Both the position numbers and the translations under genes were made by a program. The notes beneath the pieces were generated by a model. It had not been told where the DNA came from and searched no databases. It was given only the letters and a program-made list of their open reading frames with translations. A DNA stretch of 64,000 nucleotides from Streptomyces formicae (GTDB taxonomy: Bacteria > Actinomycetota > Actinomycetes > Streptomycetales > Streptomycetaceae): the NCBI RefSeq assembly GCF_022647665.1, contig NZ_CP071872.1, positions 3,100,001-3,164,000 of the forward strand, read 5' to 3'. Below, piece by piece: positions 9,169-16,106 of the stretch. Position 1 is the stretch's first letter. Each line of letters begins with the position of its first letter.

Positions 9169-10131
9169 ATGACCCGGAACCACCCCCAGCCGTCCCGGCG
9201 TGCCGTTCTCGGCAGCGCCGCCGCCGCGGCGCTCACGGTCGCGACCGGCACCGGCACCGGCACGGCGAACGCCACCGGTGCCGCTCCGGCCGCCGCCCGC
9301 GTGGCCGACGGACTTTCCCCTCCCCAACGGCCTTCTGCCCGAGGGGATCACCATCGGCGCACGGCCGTACGCCTACATGGGCTCCCGCGCCAACGGTGCC
9401 GTGTACCGCACCGATCTACGCACCGGAAAGGGCGAGTTCGTCCACGAAGGCGCGCCGGCACCGCGGCCATCGGGCTCAAGCTCGACCATGACGGCCTGCT
9501 CCACATCGCCGGAGGAGGCGCAGGCACGGCCAAGGTCGTCGACGCCCGCACCGGCCGGCTCATGGCCACGCACCAACTGACCGGCACCACCGGCCACTTC
9601 GTCAACGACGTCATCCTCGTCCGAGACCGCGCATGGTTCACCGACTCACGCGACAGCGCGCTGTACGGCGTACCGCGCGGCTGTGGCGGCCGGATACGCC
9701 GTCTGCCACTGACCGGCGAATGGGTGCAGACGCCGGACGTGAACAACGCCAACGGCATCGTCGCCACCCCCGACGGTCGGGGCCTGATCGTCGTCAGCAG
9801 TACCCCCGGCAGGCTCTACCACGTGGACCTCAGGACCGGACGCGCCACCGTCATCGCGCTGAACGGCGCGGAGAGCGTCGCCAACGGCGACGGGCTCCTC
9901 CGCATCGGCCGTACGCTGTACGTCGTCCAGAACCGGCTGAACGTCATCAGCGTCTTCGAGCTCGACGCCGCGATCCGCACGGCAACGCTGCGCCGCACCA
10001 TCACCGACCCCCGCTTCGACGTCCCCACCACCGTCGCCCGCTGGGCGGACCGCCTCTACCTCGTCAACGCCCGCTTCACCTCGCCCCAGACGCCCGGCAC
10101 GACGTTCAACGGCGTCGCCGTTCCCCTCTGA
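9169..10131 (+). CDS. Secreted SMP-30/gluconolactonase-like beta-propeller protein; two compensating frameshifts
   Basis: An exported beta-propeller protein of about 320 residues, preceded by a GGAGG site. The twin-arginine signal contains SRRAVLGSAAAAAL. The reading frame stays open, but about 48 codons between 9313 and 9457 make sense only in the next frame, where PLPNGLLPEGITIG and YMGSRANGAVYRTDL appear. One extra base near 9313 (GGACTTT for GGATTT) and one missing G near 9457 explain this. Both flanks are normal propeller sequence, for example FVNDVILVRDRAWFTDS and DVNNANGIVATPDGRGLIVV. Such Streptomyces proteins belong to the SMP-30/gluconolactonase/LRE group; the substrate is unknown. 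Confidence 0.75.
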   Translation: MTRNHPQPSRRAVLGSAAAAALTVATGTGTGTANATGAAPAAARVADGLSPPQRPSARGDHHRRTAVRLHGLPRQRCRVPHRSTHRKGRVRPRRRAGTAAIGLKLDHDGLLHIAGGGAGTAKVVDARTGRLMATHQLTGTTGHFVNDVILVRDRAWFTDSRDSALYGVPRGCGGRIRRLPLTGEWVQTPDVNNANGIVATPDGRGLIVVSSTPGRLYHVDLRTGRATVIALNGAESVANGDGLLRIGRTLYVVQNRLNVISVFELDAAIRTATLRRTITDPRFDVPTTVARWADRLYLVNARFTSPQTPGTTFNGVAVPL

Positions 10132-10164
10132 CGCGGATCGCCGGCAGGGCGAGGGGCCAGGTCC

Positions 10165-11181
10165 TCAGGGGCGAGGTGGGTCCGGAGCAGGCCGGGTGCC
10201 GCGCCCCGCCTCGCGCAGCAGCGCCGCCCCCAGGGGGGTGAGCGTGTGCAGCACGTGGGCGGCCACGCGCTCGCTCGCGATGAGCCCCGCGTCGCGCAGG
10301 GCGCGGGTGTGGAAGCTGACGGTGGTCGGCGACACCCCGGCCGCCCTGGCGGCCTCGGTCGAGGTCGCGCCGTGCACGGACGCGAGCAGGACCGCCGTCC
10401 GCGTGCGCCCCAGAAGCGCGTCGAGCGCGGGTTGCCCGCCGCCGTGCGCCGGGTCGGGCGGGGCTTTGTGGAGCAGGGGGTAGACCAGGACCGGGGGGAG
10501 GCCCGGGTCCGCCAGGGTCACCGGGCTGTGCCAGATGAAGTAGGACGGGAGGAGGACGAGGCCGCGGCCGTTCAGATGCAGGTCTCCGCCCACCATGTGG
10601 TGCTCCACCTCCAGCACCGGGGGCCGCCAGTTCATGCGCGGCGCGAGGCTGGACAGCAGGCCCTCGGCACCGCCGTCGAGGAAGGCGCGGGCCCGTACGG
10701 CCCGGTCGGCGTCGATGCGGGCCTGTATCTGCTCCTCGTACGGCCTGATGGCCGTCTCGTGGTACGCCCGCAGGGCGTCGGCCAGCGTCCTGCGCTGCTC
10801 CGGCTCGGCGAGGCGCGGCAGCCAGGGGTGGTGGCGGGCGGCGTCGGCGACCAGCGCCACCTCGCGGAGCACCCGGTCCCGGGGCGTCGCCAGGATCGCC
10901 TCGAGGCCGGCCGCCAGGCCCTCCTGCGACTCCGGGGGCGTCAGGAAGTCGGGGTAGTACGCCGCGCGCGGGAAGGCGGGGAGCAGCAGGGACCTCACCG
11001 TGGGCGCTAGGCCGGACTCGGTCAGCCGGTGCGCCGCCGACCGGTACCAGCCGGAGTACGCCCACCTGCCGCGGCGGGTCTGGAAGCGGTGCAGGCTCGA
11101 TGCGATCTCCCACAGCGGGTCGGGTCGGAACGCCAGGCGCGTCCGGGCCAGGTCGACCTCGGTGAAGTGGATCCGGAGCAA
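10165..11181 (-). CDS. ArsR-type winged-helix regulator (DUF5937-like N-terminus)
   Basis: About 338 residues from a TTG at 11181 (LRIHFTEVDLART follows), preceded by GAGGGG; the upstream in-frame extension looks non-coding. The large N-terminal region is the type found in streptomycete ArsR-like regulators. The DNA-binding domain is at the C-terminus: GATSTEAARAAGVSPTTVSF, then HTRALRDAGLI and a short wing ending LTPLGAALL. No metal-binding cysteine cluster is seen, so metal sensing is unlikely. It converges on the SMP-30-like gene, and its targets are unknown. Confidence 0.85.
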   Translation of the reverse strand: MLRIHFTEVDLARTRLAFRPDPLWEIASSLHRFQTRRGRWAYSGWYRSAAHRLTESGLAPTVRSLLLPAFPRAAYYPDFLTPPESQEGLAAGLEAILATPRDRVLREVALVADAARHHPWLPRLAEPEQRRTLADALRAYHETAIRPYEEQIQARIDADRAVRARAFLDGGAEGLLSSLAPRMNWRPPVLEVEHHMVGGDLHLNGRGLVLLPSYFIWHSPVTLADPGLPPVLVYPLLHKAPPDPAHGGGQPALDALLGRTRTAVLLASVHGATSTEAARAAGVSPTTVSFHTRALRDAGLIASERVAAHVLHTLTPLGAALLREAGRGTRPAPDPPRP

Positions 11182-11302
11182 TGAATTCCCCCTCGCGGCC
11201 TGCGCACTTCGAGCCTGTTCGCAGAGTCTGGGGCCCGCCGGGACCGGCTGACAAGATGGCCGCGTTCCGCACCCGCGGACGATGACAGAAGGGGGCAATT
11301 CT

Positions 11303-11821
11303 GTGCAGCGAGTGCGTGTCAAAGCGCTGGTGAGCGCGCTGACCCTGACGGCGGCGACAGGCGCCGTGTGGCTCGGCCTGGCGACACCCGCCCAGGCGGC
11401 CACCTGCTCCTGGTACTCCGGGCAGACCGGGACCTCGTCCAACTGCGACAACAAGGACCCCGACGTCCTCGCCGCGTCGTGCGGCAACGACGGGCAGACG
11501 CTCCACTCCACGCGCCTGAAGCGCAGTTACGACGGCGTCGCCGACGGTCCGTTGCTCGAACTCCGCTACAGCCCCAGCTGTCGCACCGTATGGGGGCGCC
11601 TGACCGGCGCCTGGGGCACCGACGCCGACCAGGGCGGCTGCATCGTCACCGTCCACCGCAACTCCGACGGCCAGGAGTACTCACGCAGGCCCGCGTTCGG
11701 GGCCACGAACGCCACCGTGTGGTCGAACACCGTCTACGACGCGGGCGTGACCGCGTATGTCAAGGCGAACTGCGACACGAGCCCTGGCTACCAGTACAGC
11801 GGGCAGACCGCCGGCTACTGA
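11303..11821 (+). CDS. Secreted DUF2690 protein
   Basis: A 172-residue exported protein starting at GTG 11303, with a strong GAAGGGGG site; an earlier in-frame ATG at 11282 would put that site inside the gene. The signal peptide ends TPAQAA. The mature part has CDNKDPDVLAASCGNDGQT, LLELRYSPSCRTVWGRL and a terminal cysteine, as in DUF2690 proteins of actinomycetes, which are often linked to XRE regulators. The regulator downstream fits that association. Biochemical role unknown. Confidence 0.82.
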   Translation: MQRVRVKALVSALTLTAATGAVWLGLATPAQAATCSWYSGQTGTSSNCDNKDPDVLAASCGNDGQTLHSTRLKRSYDGVADGPLLELRYSPSCRTVWGRLTGAWGTDADQGGCIVTVHRNSDGQEYSRRPAFGATNATVWSNTVYDAGVTAYVKANCDTSPGYQYSGQTAGY

Positions 11822-12146
11822 TCTCGACGTTTGCCGTCGCTGGTCACTCGACCTGCTGAGATCGGTGGGATCCGGGCATGTGCAGGGCGGCCGTTCTCCA
11901 CGCTTCGAGACGTCGAGCAACGAAGTGCGGGAGAACGGCCGCTGCCCATGGGTCCGCCCGTCGATGCACCCCCAGGCGGGGCGTTGGGGGCTGTGTCCCG
12001 GACGGACCTTCCCGCCGTGCAGCCCGTACGGTGCGTCAGCGTACGGGCACATTCGGTGGACGGTACGCGTCGTTGTCCGTCACTCTGGGTGCCGTCGCGT
12101 GGGGGCGGCGGCGGACAGGCGTGTACGGAAGCGGAGGTGGCCGCGG
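11822..12146. other. Intergenic region with strong secondary structure
   Basis: A 13-bp inverted repeat (GCGGCCGTTCTCC at 11887-11899 and its complement at 11930-11942) encloses a further CGCTTCG/CGAAGTG pairing, giving one long stem with a single A-C mismatch. A second inverted repeat, GCCCGTACG/CGTACGGGC, lies at 12022-12048. The first may terminate the DUF2690 transcript; the second lies about 100 bp before the XRE gene and could be an operator or leader structure. No coding sequence is convincing here. Confidence 0.6.
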
Positions 12147-13049
12147 ATGACGGGCGGCGTCGACATCGAGAACGGCGACGAGGGCTACGGCGGCGAGGGC
12201 GACGACCGCATGACGGCGGGTGAGGCCGACCGTGAGCCCGATCCCTCGGACAGTCTGCGGACCTTCGGCGCCGTCACCCAGGCGCTACGGGAGCACGCGG
12301 GGTACAGCAGGGCCGAGTTCGCCGATCTGGTGCGCTTCTCCAAACACACCGTGGAGTCCGTGGAGCTGGGCCGGCGGATGCCCGACGAGTCTTACGTCGT
12401 GCGGGCGGACGAACTGCTCGGGAACACAGGCGCGTTACGGAAGTCGTCCCAGTACGTGACACGGGGGCGCGGTGACGTGGGCCTTGCGGCATGGTTTCGG
12501 CGATGGGCGCAGCTGGAGCGGGTGGCGATGAGTCTGTGCACGTACGAGTGCAGGCTGGTGCCAGGGCTGTTGCAGTCGGAGGCCTATGCACGGGCGGTGT
12601 TCGAGGGGACCGTTCCGGTCGCGCCGGACGACCAGCTGGAGAGCTTCATGGCCAAGCGGATGGAGCGGCAGCGCATGCTGTTCGAGCGGCCGACGACGCC
12701 GTTCAGCTTCATCGTCGAAGAGCACGTCTTCCGGAGGCGGTTCGGGGATGCCGGGCAGATGCGGGAGATGTTCGACCATGTGCTGGAGCTGAGTGCGCCG
12801 CGCAACGTGACCCTTCAGGTCGTGCCGTTGGAGGCCGGGTTGCACGCGTGCCTGGACGGTCCCGTCCAGCTTCTGGAGACCCCGAAGGGGCAGAGGCTCG
12901 CGTACTCGGAAGGGCAGCAGAACGGCCGTCTGATCTCCGACCCGAAAGAGGTGAGTCTCCTCCACCAGTGCTATGACACACTGCGCTCGCAGGCCCTGAA
13001 CGCCAAGGACTCGCGGGGTCTGCTGGAGCGACTCCGAGGAGAGCGATGA
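12147..13049 (+). CDS. XRE-family regulator with DUF5753 domain
   Basis: A 300-residue helix-turn-helix protein. The XRE domain lies at about residues 35-85 (GAVTQALREHAGYSRAEFA, FSKHTVESVELGRRMPD). The DUF5753 domain follows, with YECRLVPGLLQSEAYARAV, MERQRMLF and NVTLQVVPLEAGLHA. The ATG at 12147 has a GGAGGTGG site. Its stop overlaps the DUF397 gene (ATGA), the standard pairing in Streptomyces. Such pairs resemble whiJ/bldB-type developmental regulators; a specific role is not evident. Confidence 0.9.
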   Translation: MTGGVDIENGDEGYGGEGDDRMTAGEADREPDPSDSLRTFGAVTQALREHAGYSRAEFADLVRFSKHTVESVELGRRMPDESYVVRADELLGNTGALRKSSQYVTRGRGDVGLAAWFRRWAQLERVAMSLCTYECRLVPGLLQSEAYARAVFEGTVPVAPDDQLESFMAKRMERQRMLFERPTTPFSFIVEEHVFRRRFGDAGQMREMFDHVLELSAPRNVTLQVVPLEAGLHACLDGPVQLLETPKGQRLAYSEGQQNGRLISDPKEVSLLHQCYDTLRSQALNAKDSRGLLERLRGER

Positions 13050-13234
13050 GCACGACGACGGAACTGGCCTGGTTCAAGTCCAGCTACAGCGGCAGCCAGG
13101 GTGACAGCTGCGTCGAGGTCGCCGTCACCGAGCAGGCCGTCTGCGTACGGGACTCCAAGGACGTGGCGCGTCCCCACTTCGCGGTCGGGCGGGACGGCTG
13201 GTCGCGGTTCGTGGGGTTCCTGACGGACGTCTGA
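13046..13234 (+). CDS. DUF397 protein
   Basis: A 62-residue protein with the family core WFKSSYSGSQGDSCVEVA and VCVRDSKD. Its start codon overlaps the stop of the XRE/DUF5753 gene by four bases. DUF397 proteins are small partners of such XRE regulators and may antagonise or modulate them, as proposed for the whiJ system and related toxin-antitoxin-like pairs. Confidence 0.9.
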   Translation: MSTTTELAWFKSSYSGSQGDSCVEVAVTEQAVCVRDSKDVARPHFAVGRDGWSRFVGFLTDV

Positions 13235-13330
13235 TCGGTGTGAGTCCTGGCGGCGGCCGCCGGCTGCAGGGCTGCCGCGTCCGGTGCGAGGACAGCGGAG
13301 GGCGCGAGATCGAGACCCACGTGGACACGC

Positions 13331-13364
13331 CGAAAGGGTCCCGCCGGTCGGCGGAACCCTTTCG
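13331..13364. terminator. Bidirectional hairpin between DUF397 and GH16 genes
   Basis: CGAAAGGGT (13331-13339) pairs with ACCCTTTCG (13356-13364), extended by CCGCC/GGCGG around a GGTC loop with one mismatch. It sits between two convergent genes and can terminate both. Confidence 0.75.
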
Positions 13365-13398
13365 CACGTGGTCGAGGTCGGGCGGTCGGTCCTGACGT

Positions 13399-14712
13399 CT
13401 ACGTCACCAGCGACCACTTCTGGTTGGCGCCGCCCGAGCAGGTCCAGATCTGGGTCGGCGTCCCGTCCGCCGGGTTGTTGTCCAGGACGTCCAGGCACTT
13501 GTTCGCGGGCAGGTTGACCACGTCGTTGCTCGACGCGTTGTACGCCCATCTCTGCGCGCCCGTGCCGTTGCAGTCCCACAGCTGGACGCGGGTGCCGTCC
13601 GCCGTGCCCGCGGCGGCCGCGTCGAGGCACTTGCCGAGGGCGCGGACGGTGCCGTCGGTGCCCACCGTCCAGCGCTGGGCCGCGGAGCCGTTGCAGGTGT
13701 GGAGCTGGACGGGGGTGCCGTTGGCGGTCGCGGCGCCGGCGACGTCGAGGCACTTGCCGGAGAGGCCGCGCAGGGTGCCGGTGGTGCCACCGCCGCCGCC
13801 GCTGTCGGAGGTGGTGACGCGGACGTGGTCCACGACGAGCTGCTGCGGGAAGACGGTCGAGCCGTCGGGGTCGCCCGGCCAGTAGCCGCCGACGGCGAGG
13901 TTCAGGATGAGGAAGAAGGGCTTGTTGAACACCCATTGCCTGCCGCCGAGGTCGGCGGGGGTGCGGCGCTGGTAGACGGTGCCGTCGACGGACCAGGTGA
14001 TCGCGTCGGGCGCCCAGTCGACGGCGAAGGTGTGGAAGGCGTCGGCGAAGGGCCGGCCGCCGGGCAGGGAGTACGCGGCGCCGATCCCGCCGCTGCCCGA
14101 GTAGCCGGGGCCGTGGAGGGTGCCGTGGACGGTGCTCGGCTCGAAGCCGACGTTCTCCATGACGTCGATCTCGCCGCTGGCGGGCCAGCCGATATCGCCG
14201 ATGTCGTTGCCGAGCATCCAGAAGGCGGGCCACATGCCCTGGCCGCGCGGGACCTTCAGGCGGGCCTCGACGTGGCCGTACGTCGTGGTGAAGCGGCCTG
14301 CCGTGTTGAGGCGGGCGGAGGTGTACTCGCACCGGCCGTACCAGCACTGGTAGTTGCCGGGGTTCTCCCGGCGGGCCGTGATGACCAGCTGGCCCTGGCC
14401 GTTGAGCGCCGCGTTGGCGTTGCCCGCGGTGTAGTACTGGCGCTCGTGGTTGGCAACGTTGTCGCCGGTCTCGATCTGCCACTTGGAGCCGTCGACGGCG
14501 GATCCGGCGGCACCGTCGAAGGTGTCCTCGAAGGTCACGGCCTGAACCGCGGCCGTGGACGCGGGGACCGGATCCGGTGCGGCGGCCGCGGACGCGGGGA
14601 CCGGATCCGGTGCGGCGGCCGCGGAACCGGGGGTCCAGCTGAGTGCGGCGGTGAGGGCGGCGACCGCCAGGGCGGTGCCGCGGAAGGGGTGGTGGCGCAT
14701 CCGTAAGGACAT
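13399..14712 (-). CDS. Secreted GH16 endo-glucanase (laminarinase-type) with ricin B lectin domain
   Basis: Likely an endo-1,3(4)-beta-glucanase acting on laminarin-type or fungal wall glucans. The 437-residue protein has a signal peptide, then a duplicated Ala/Pro linker (APDPVPAS repeated) and a GH16 domain (about residues 60-300). The catalytic ExDxxE motif is GEIDVMENVG (Glu181, Asp183, Glu186), with WPAFWMLGN before it and FFLILNLAVGG after. A Gly/Thr linker leads to a ricin-type beta-trefoil (about 310-437) with three QRW/QKW repeats and GKCLDV motifs, probably for carbohydrate binding. A CebR-like AGCGCT palindrome lies upstream at 14927-14940, suggesting sugar-controlled expression. 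Confidence 0.93.
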   Translation of the reverse strand: MSLRMRHHPFRGTALAVAALTAALSWTPGSAAAAPDPVPASAAAAPDPVPASTAAVQAVTFEDTFDGAAGSAVDGSKWQIETGDNVANHERQYYTAGNANAALNGQGQLVITARRENPGNYQCWYGRCEYTSARLNTAGRFTTTYGHVEARLKVPRGQGMWPAFWMLGNDIGDIGWPASGEIDVMENVGFEPSTVHGTLHGPGYSGSGGIGAAYSLPGGRPFADAFHTFAVDWAPDAITWSVDGTVYQRRTPADLGGRQWVFNKPFFLILNLAVGGYWPGDPDGSTVFPQQLVVDHVRVTTSDSGGGGGTTGTLRGLSGKCLDVAGAATANGTPVQLHTCNGSAAQRWTVGTDGTVRALGKCLDAAAAGTADGTRVQLWDCNGTGAQRWAYNASSNDVVNLPANKCLDVLDNNPADGTPTQIWTCSGGANQKWSLVT

Positions 14713-14817
14713 ATGACTCGCCTCGGTCTCTGCGGGTGGGGGGTGGGGGGCGGCCGGCCGCTCAGGTGGTGCCGGCCAAGGGGGAGGGGCGGCGGAAGGC
14801 GGTCGGCGTGGCGCCCA

Positions 14818-14864
14818 GGGCCCGTCGTTCGGATCTTGCCGGGCTCGATCCGAACGACAGGCCC
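14818..14864. mobile_element. 47-bp deletion derivative of the window's MITE
   Basis: The sequence begins GGGCCCGTCGTTCGGATC and ends GATCCGAACGACAGGCCC, the terminal inverted repeats of the 250-bp elements at 21006 and 58148. It keeps the left 30 bases and the right 17, with the interior lost, so it folds into a near-perfect hairpin. It lies in the upstream region of the GH16 gene, between the AGCGCT box and the start codon. The flanks (CA and TT) no longer show a clean TA duplication. Confidence 0.85.
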
Positions 14865-14926
14865 TTGGTCCGGACCAGCCTTCGGGAAGTGAAGCGCCGT
14901 TGATGAGGCCCTGTCAATCCCTGTGC

Positions 14927-14940
14927 TGAGAGCGCTCCCA
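14927..14940. promoter_or_regulatory. CebR/LacI-type operator TGAGAGCGCTCCCA
   Basis: It matches 13 of 14 bases of the known Streptomyces CebR site TGGGAGCGCTCCCA, which controls beta-glucan and cellulose use. It is about 215 bp upstream of the GH16 glucanase. The upstream region 14713-15260 holds no gene; it contains this site, the mini-element at 14818 and a possible Crp site at 15066. Confidence 0.6.
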
Positions 14941-15065
14941 TCCATGGATGGCGCACGTGGACGGGTGGGTTGTCCGGGGTTGCGCCGAACTCCGGGAATG
15001 TGAAGGAGGGGCATCCGGAGTCAAGTCCGCATGGCCCCTGCAACTGTTTTCGCGTGACTGGTTCC

Positions 15066-15079
15066 GTGATCTGTGTCAC
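15066..15079. promoter_or_regulatory. Possible Crp-binding site
   Basis: GTGATCTGTGTCAC fits the GTG-N6-GNCAC consensus described for Streptomyces Crp. It overlaps a 9-bp inverted repeat, GTGTCACCC (15073) with GGGTGACAC (15102). It lies between the divergent GH16 gene and MHYT/conservon genes and could act on either. A chance match cannot be excluded. Confidence 0.4.
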
Positions 15080-15260
15080 CCGCCGCGTCGGCGAAGTGTC
15101 CGGGTGACACGCATTGATGATCACTCAACTCGCGAGTAGGGCCGCGCGCGGTAAGGACTTGTGAATCACGCCTCCACATATGGAGCTTCCTCCAAAGATC
15201 CGTGGAGAAACGGAGTGTTAGCGTCCACGGCCTTGAAGTCATAACGGAACGGAGGGACTT

Positions 15261-16049
15261 GTGGCACACCTTCAACACTTCAGCGCCGGATGGCTCTCCC
15301 CGGTCCTCGCCTACGTGATGGCCTGCATCGGAGCCGCGCTCGGACTGCGCTGCACCGTGAGAGCCCTGGCCACGGACGGCAGTTCGCGGCGCAACTGGCT
15401 GGTGACGGCGTCGGTCGCGATCGGTTCGGGCATCTGGACGATGCATTTCATCGCCATGCTCGGCTTCGGCGTCGCCGGGTCGGCGATCCGCTACGACGTC
15501 CCGCTCACCCTGCTCAGCCTGCTGGTAGCCGTGGCGGTGGTCGGGGCCGGCGTCTTCACCGTCGGCTACGGGAGCTCCCGTTGGCGCTCGCTCCTGCTGG
15601 GCGGGCTCGGAACGGGCCTCGGCGTCGGCGCCATGCACTACCTCGGAATGGCCGCGCTCCGGCTGCACGGCAGCGTCGGATACGACCTGCCGATGGTCGT
15701 CCTCTCGCTCGCCGTCGCCGTCGGCGCGGCAACCGCCGCACTCTGGGCGGCCCTTGTCGTACGGGGCGCCGCGGGCGCCGCGGTCGCCGCCCTCGTGATG
15801 GGGGCCGCGGTGTGCAGCATGCACTACACCGGAATGGCCGCCGTACGGATCGAACTCGACCCGGGGCGGGGCGCCTTGGACGGCGCGACCGCCATGGAGT
15901 TCATCTTCCCCCTCGCGGTGCTGCTCGGCTCGTTCCTCTTTCTGGCCTCCGCCTTCGTGGCGCTGTCGCCCACCGCGCGCGAGGCGGCCGAGAGCGCCGA
16001 GGCAACAGCGGCACCGCTGCTCGACGACACCGCGGCACAGGCCGGCTGA
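15261..16049 (+). CDS. MHYT-domain integral membrane sensor
   Basis: A 262-residue membrane protein with about seven helices and three copies of the MHYT signature: WTMHFIAML, GAMHYLGMAAL and CSMHYTGMAAV. The conserved Met/His residues are thought to bind a metal (copper has been proposed) and sense a diatomic gas or redox state. It starts at GTG 15261 with a GGAGGG site. No output domain is attached, so a signal would have to pass to another protein. The conservon follows 57 bp downstream on the same strand, which makes the kinase a candidate partner by position only. Confidence 0.9.
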   Translation: MAHLQHFSAGWLSPVLAYVMACIGAALGLRCTVRALATDGSSRRNWLVTASVAIGSGIWTMHFIAMLGFGVAGSAIRYDVPLTLLSLLVAVAVVGAGVFTVGYGSSRWRSLLLGGLGTGLGVGAMHYLGMAALRLHGSVGYDLPMVVLSLAVAVGAATAALWAALVVRGAAGAAVAALVMGAAVCSMHYTGMAAVRIELDPGRGALDGATAMEFIFPLAVLLGSFLFLASAFVALSPTAREAAESAEATAAPLLDDTAAQAG

Positions 16050-16106
16050 GCCCGGCCGCCGCCACCGTCCCACTGAACCACCCGCCCCTGACAGCTCGAG
16101 GAATTG

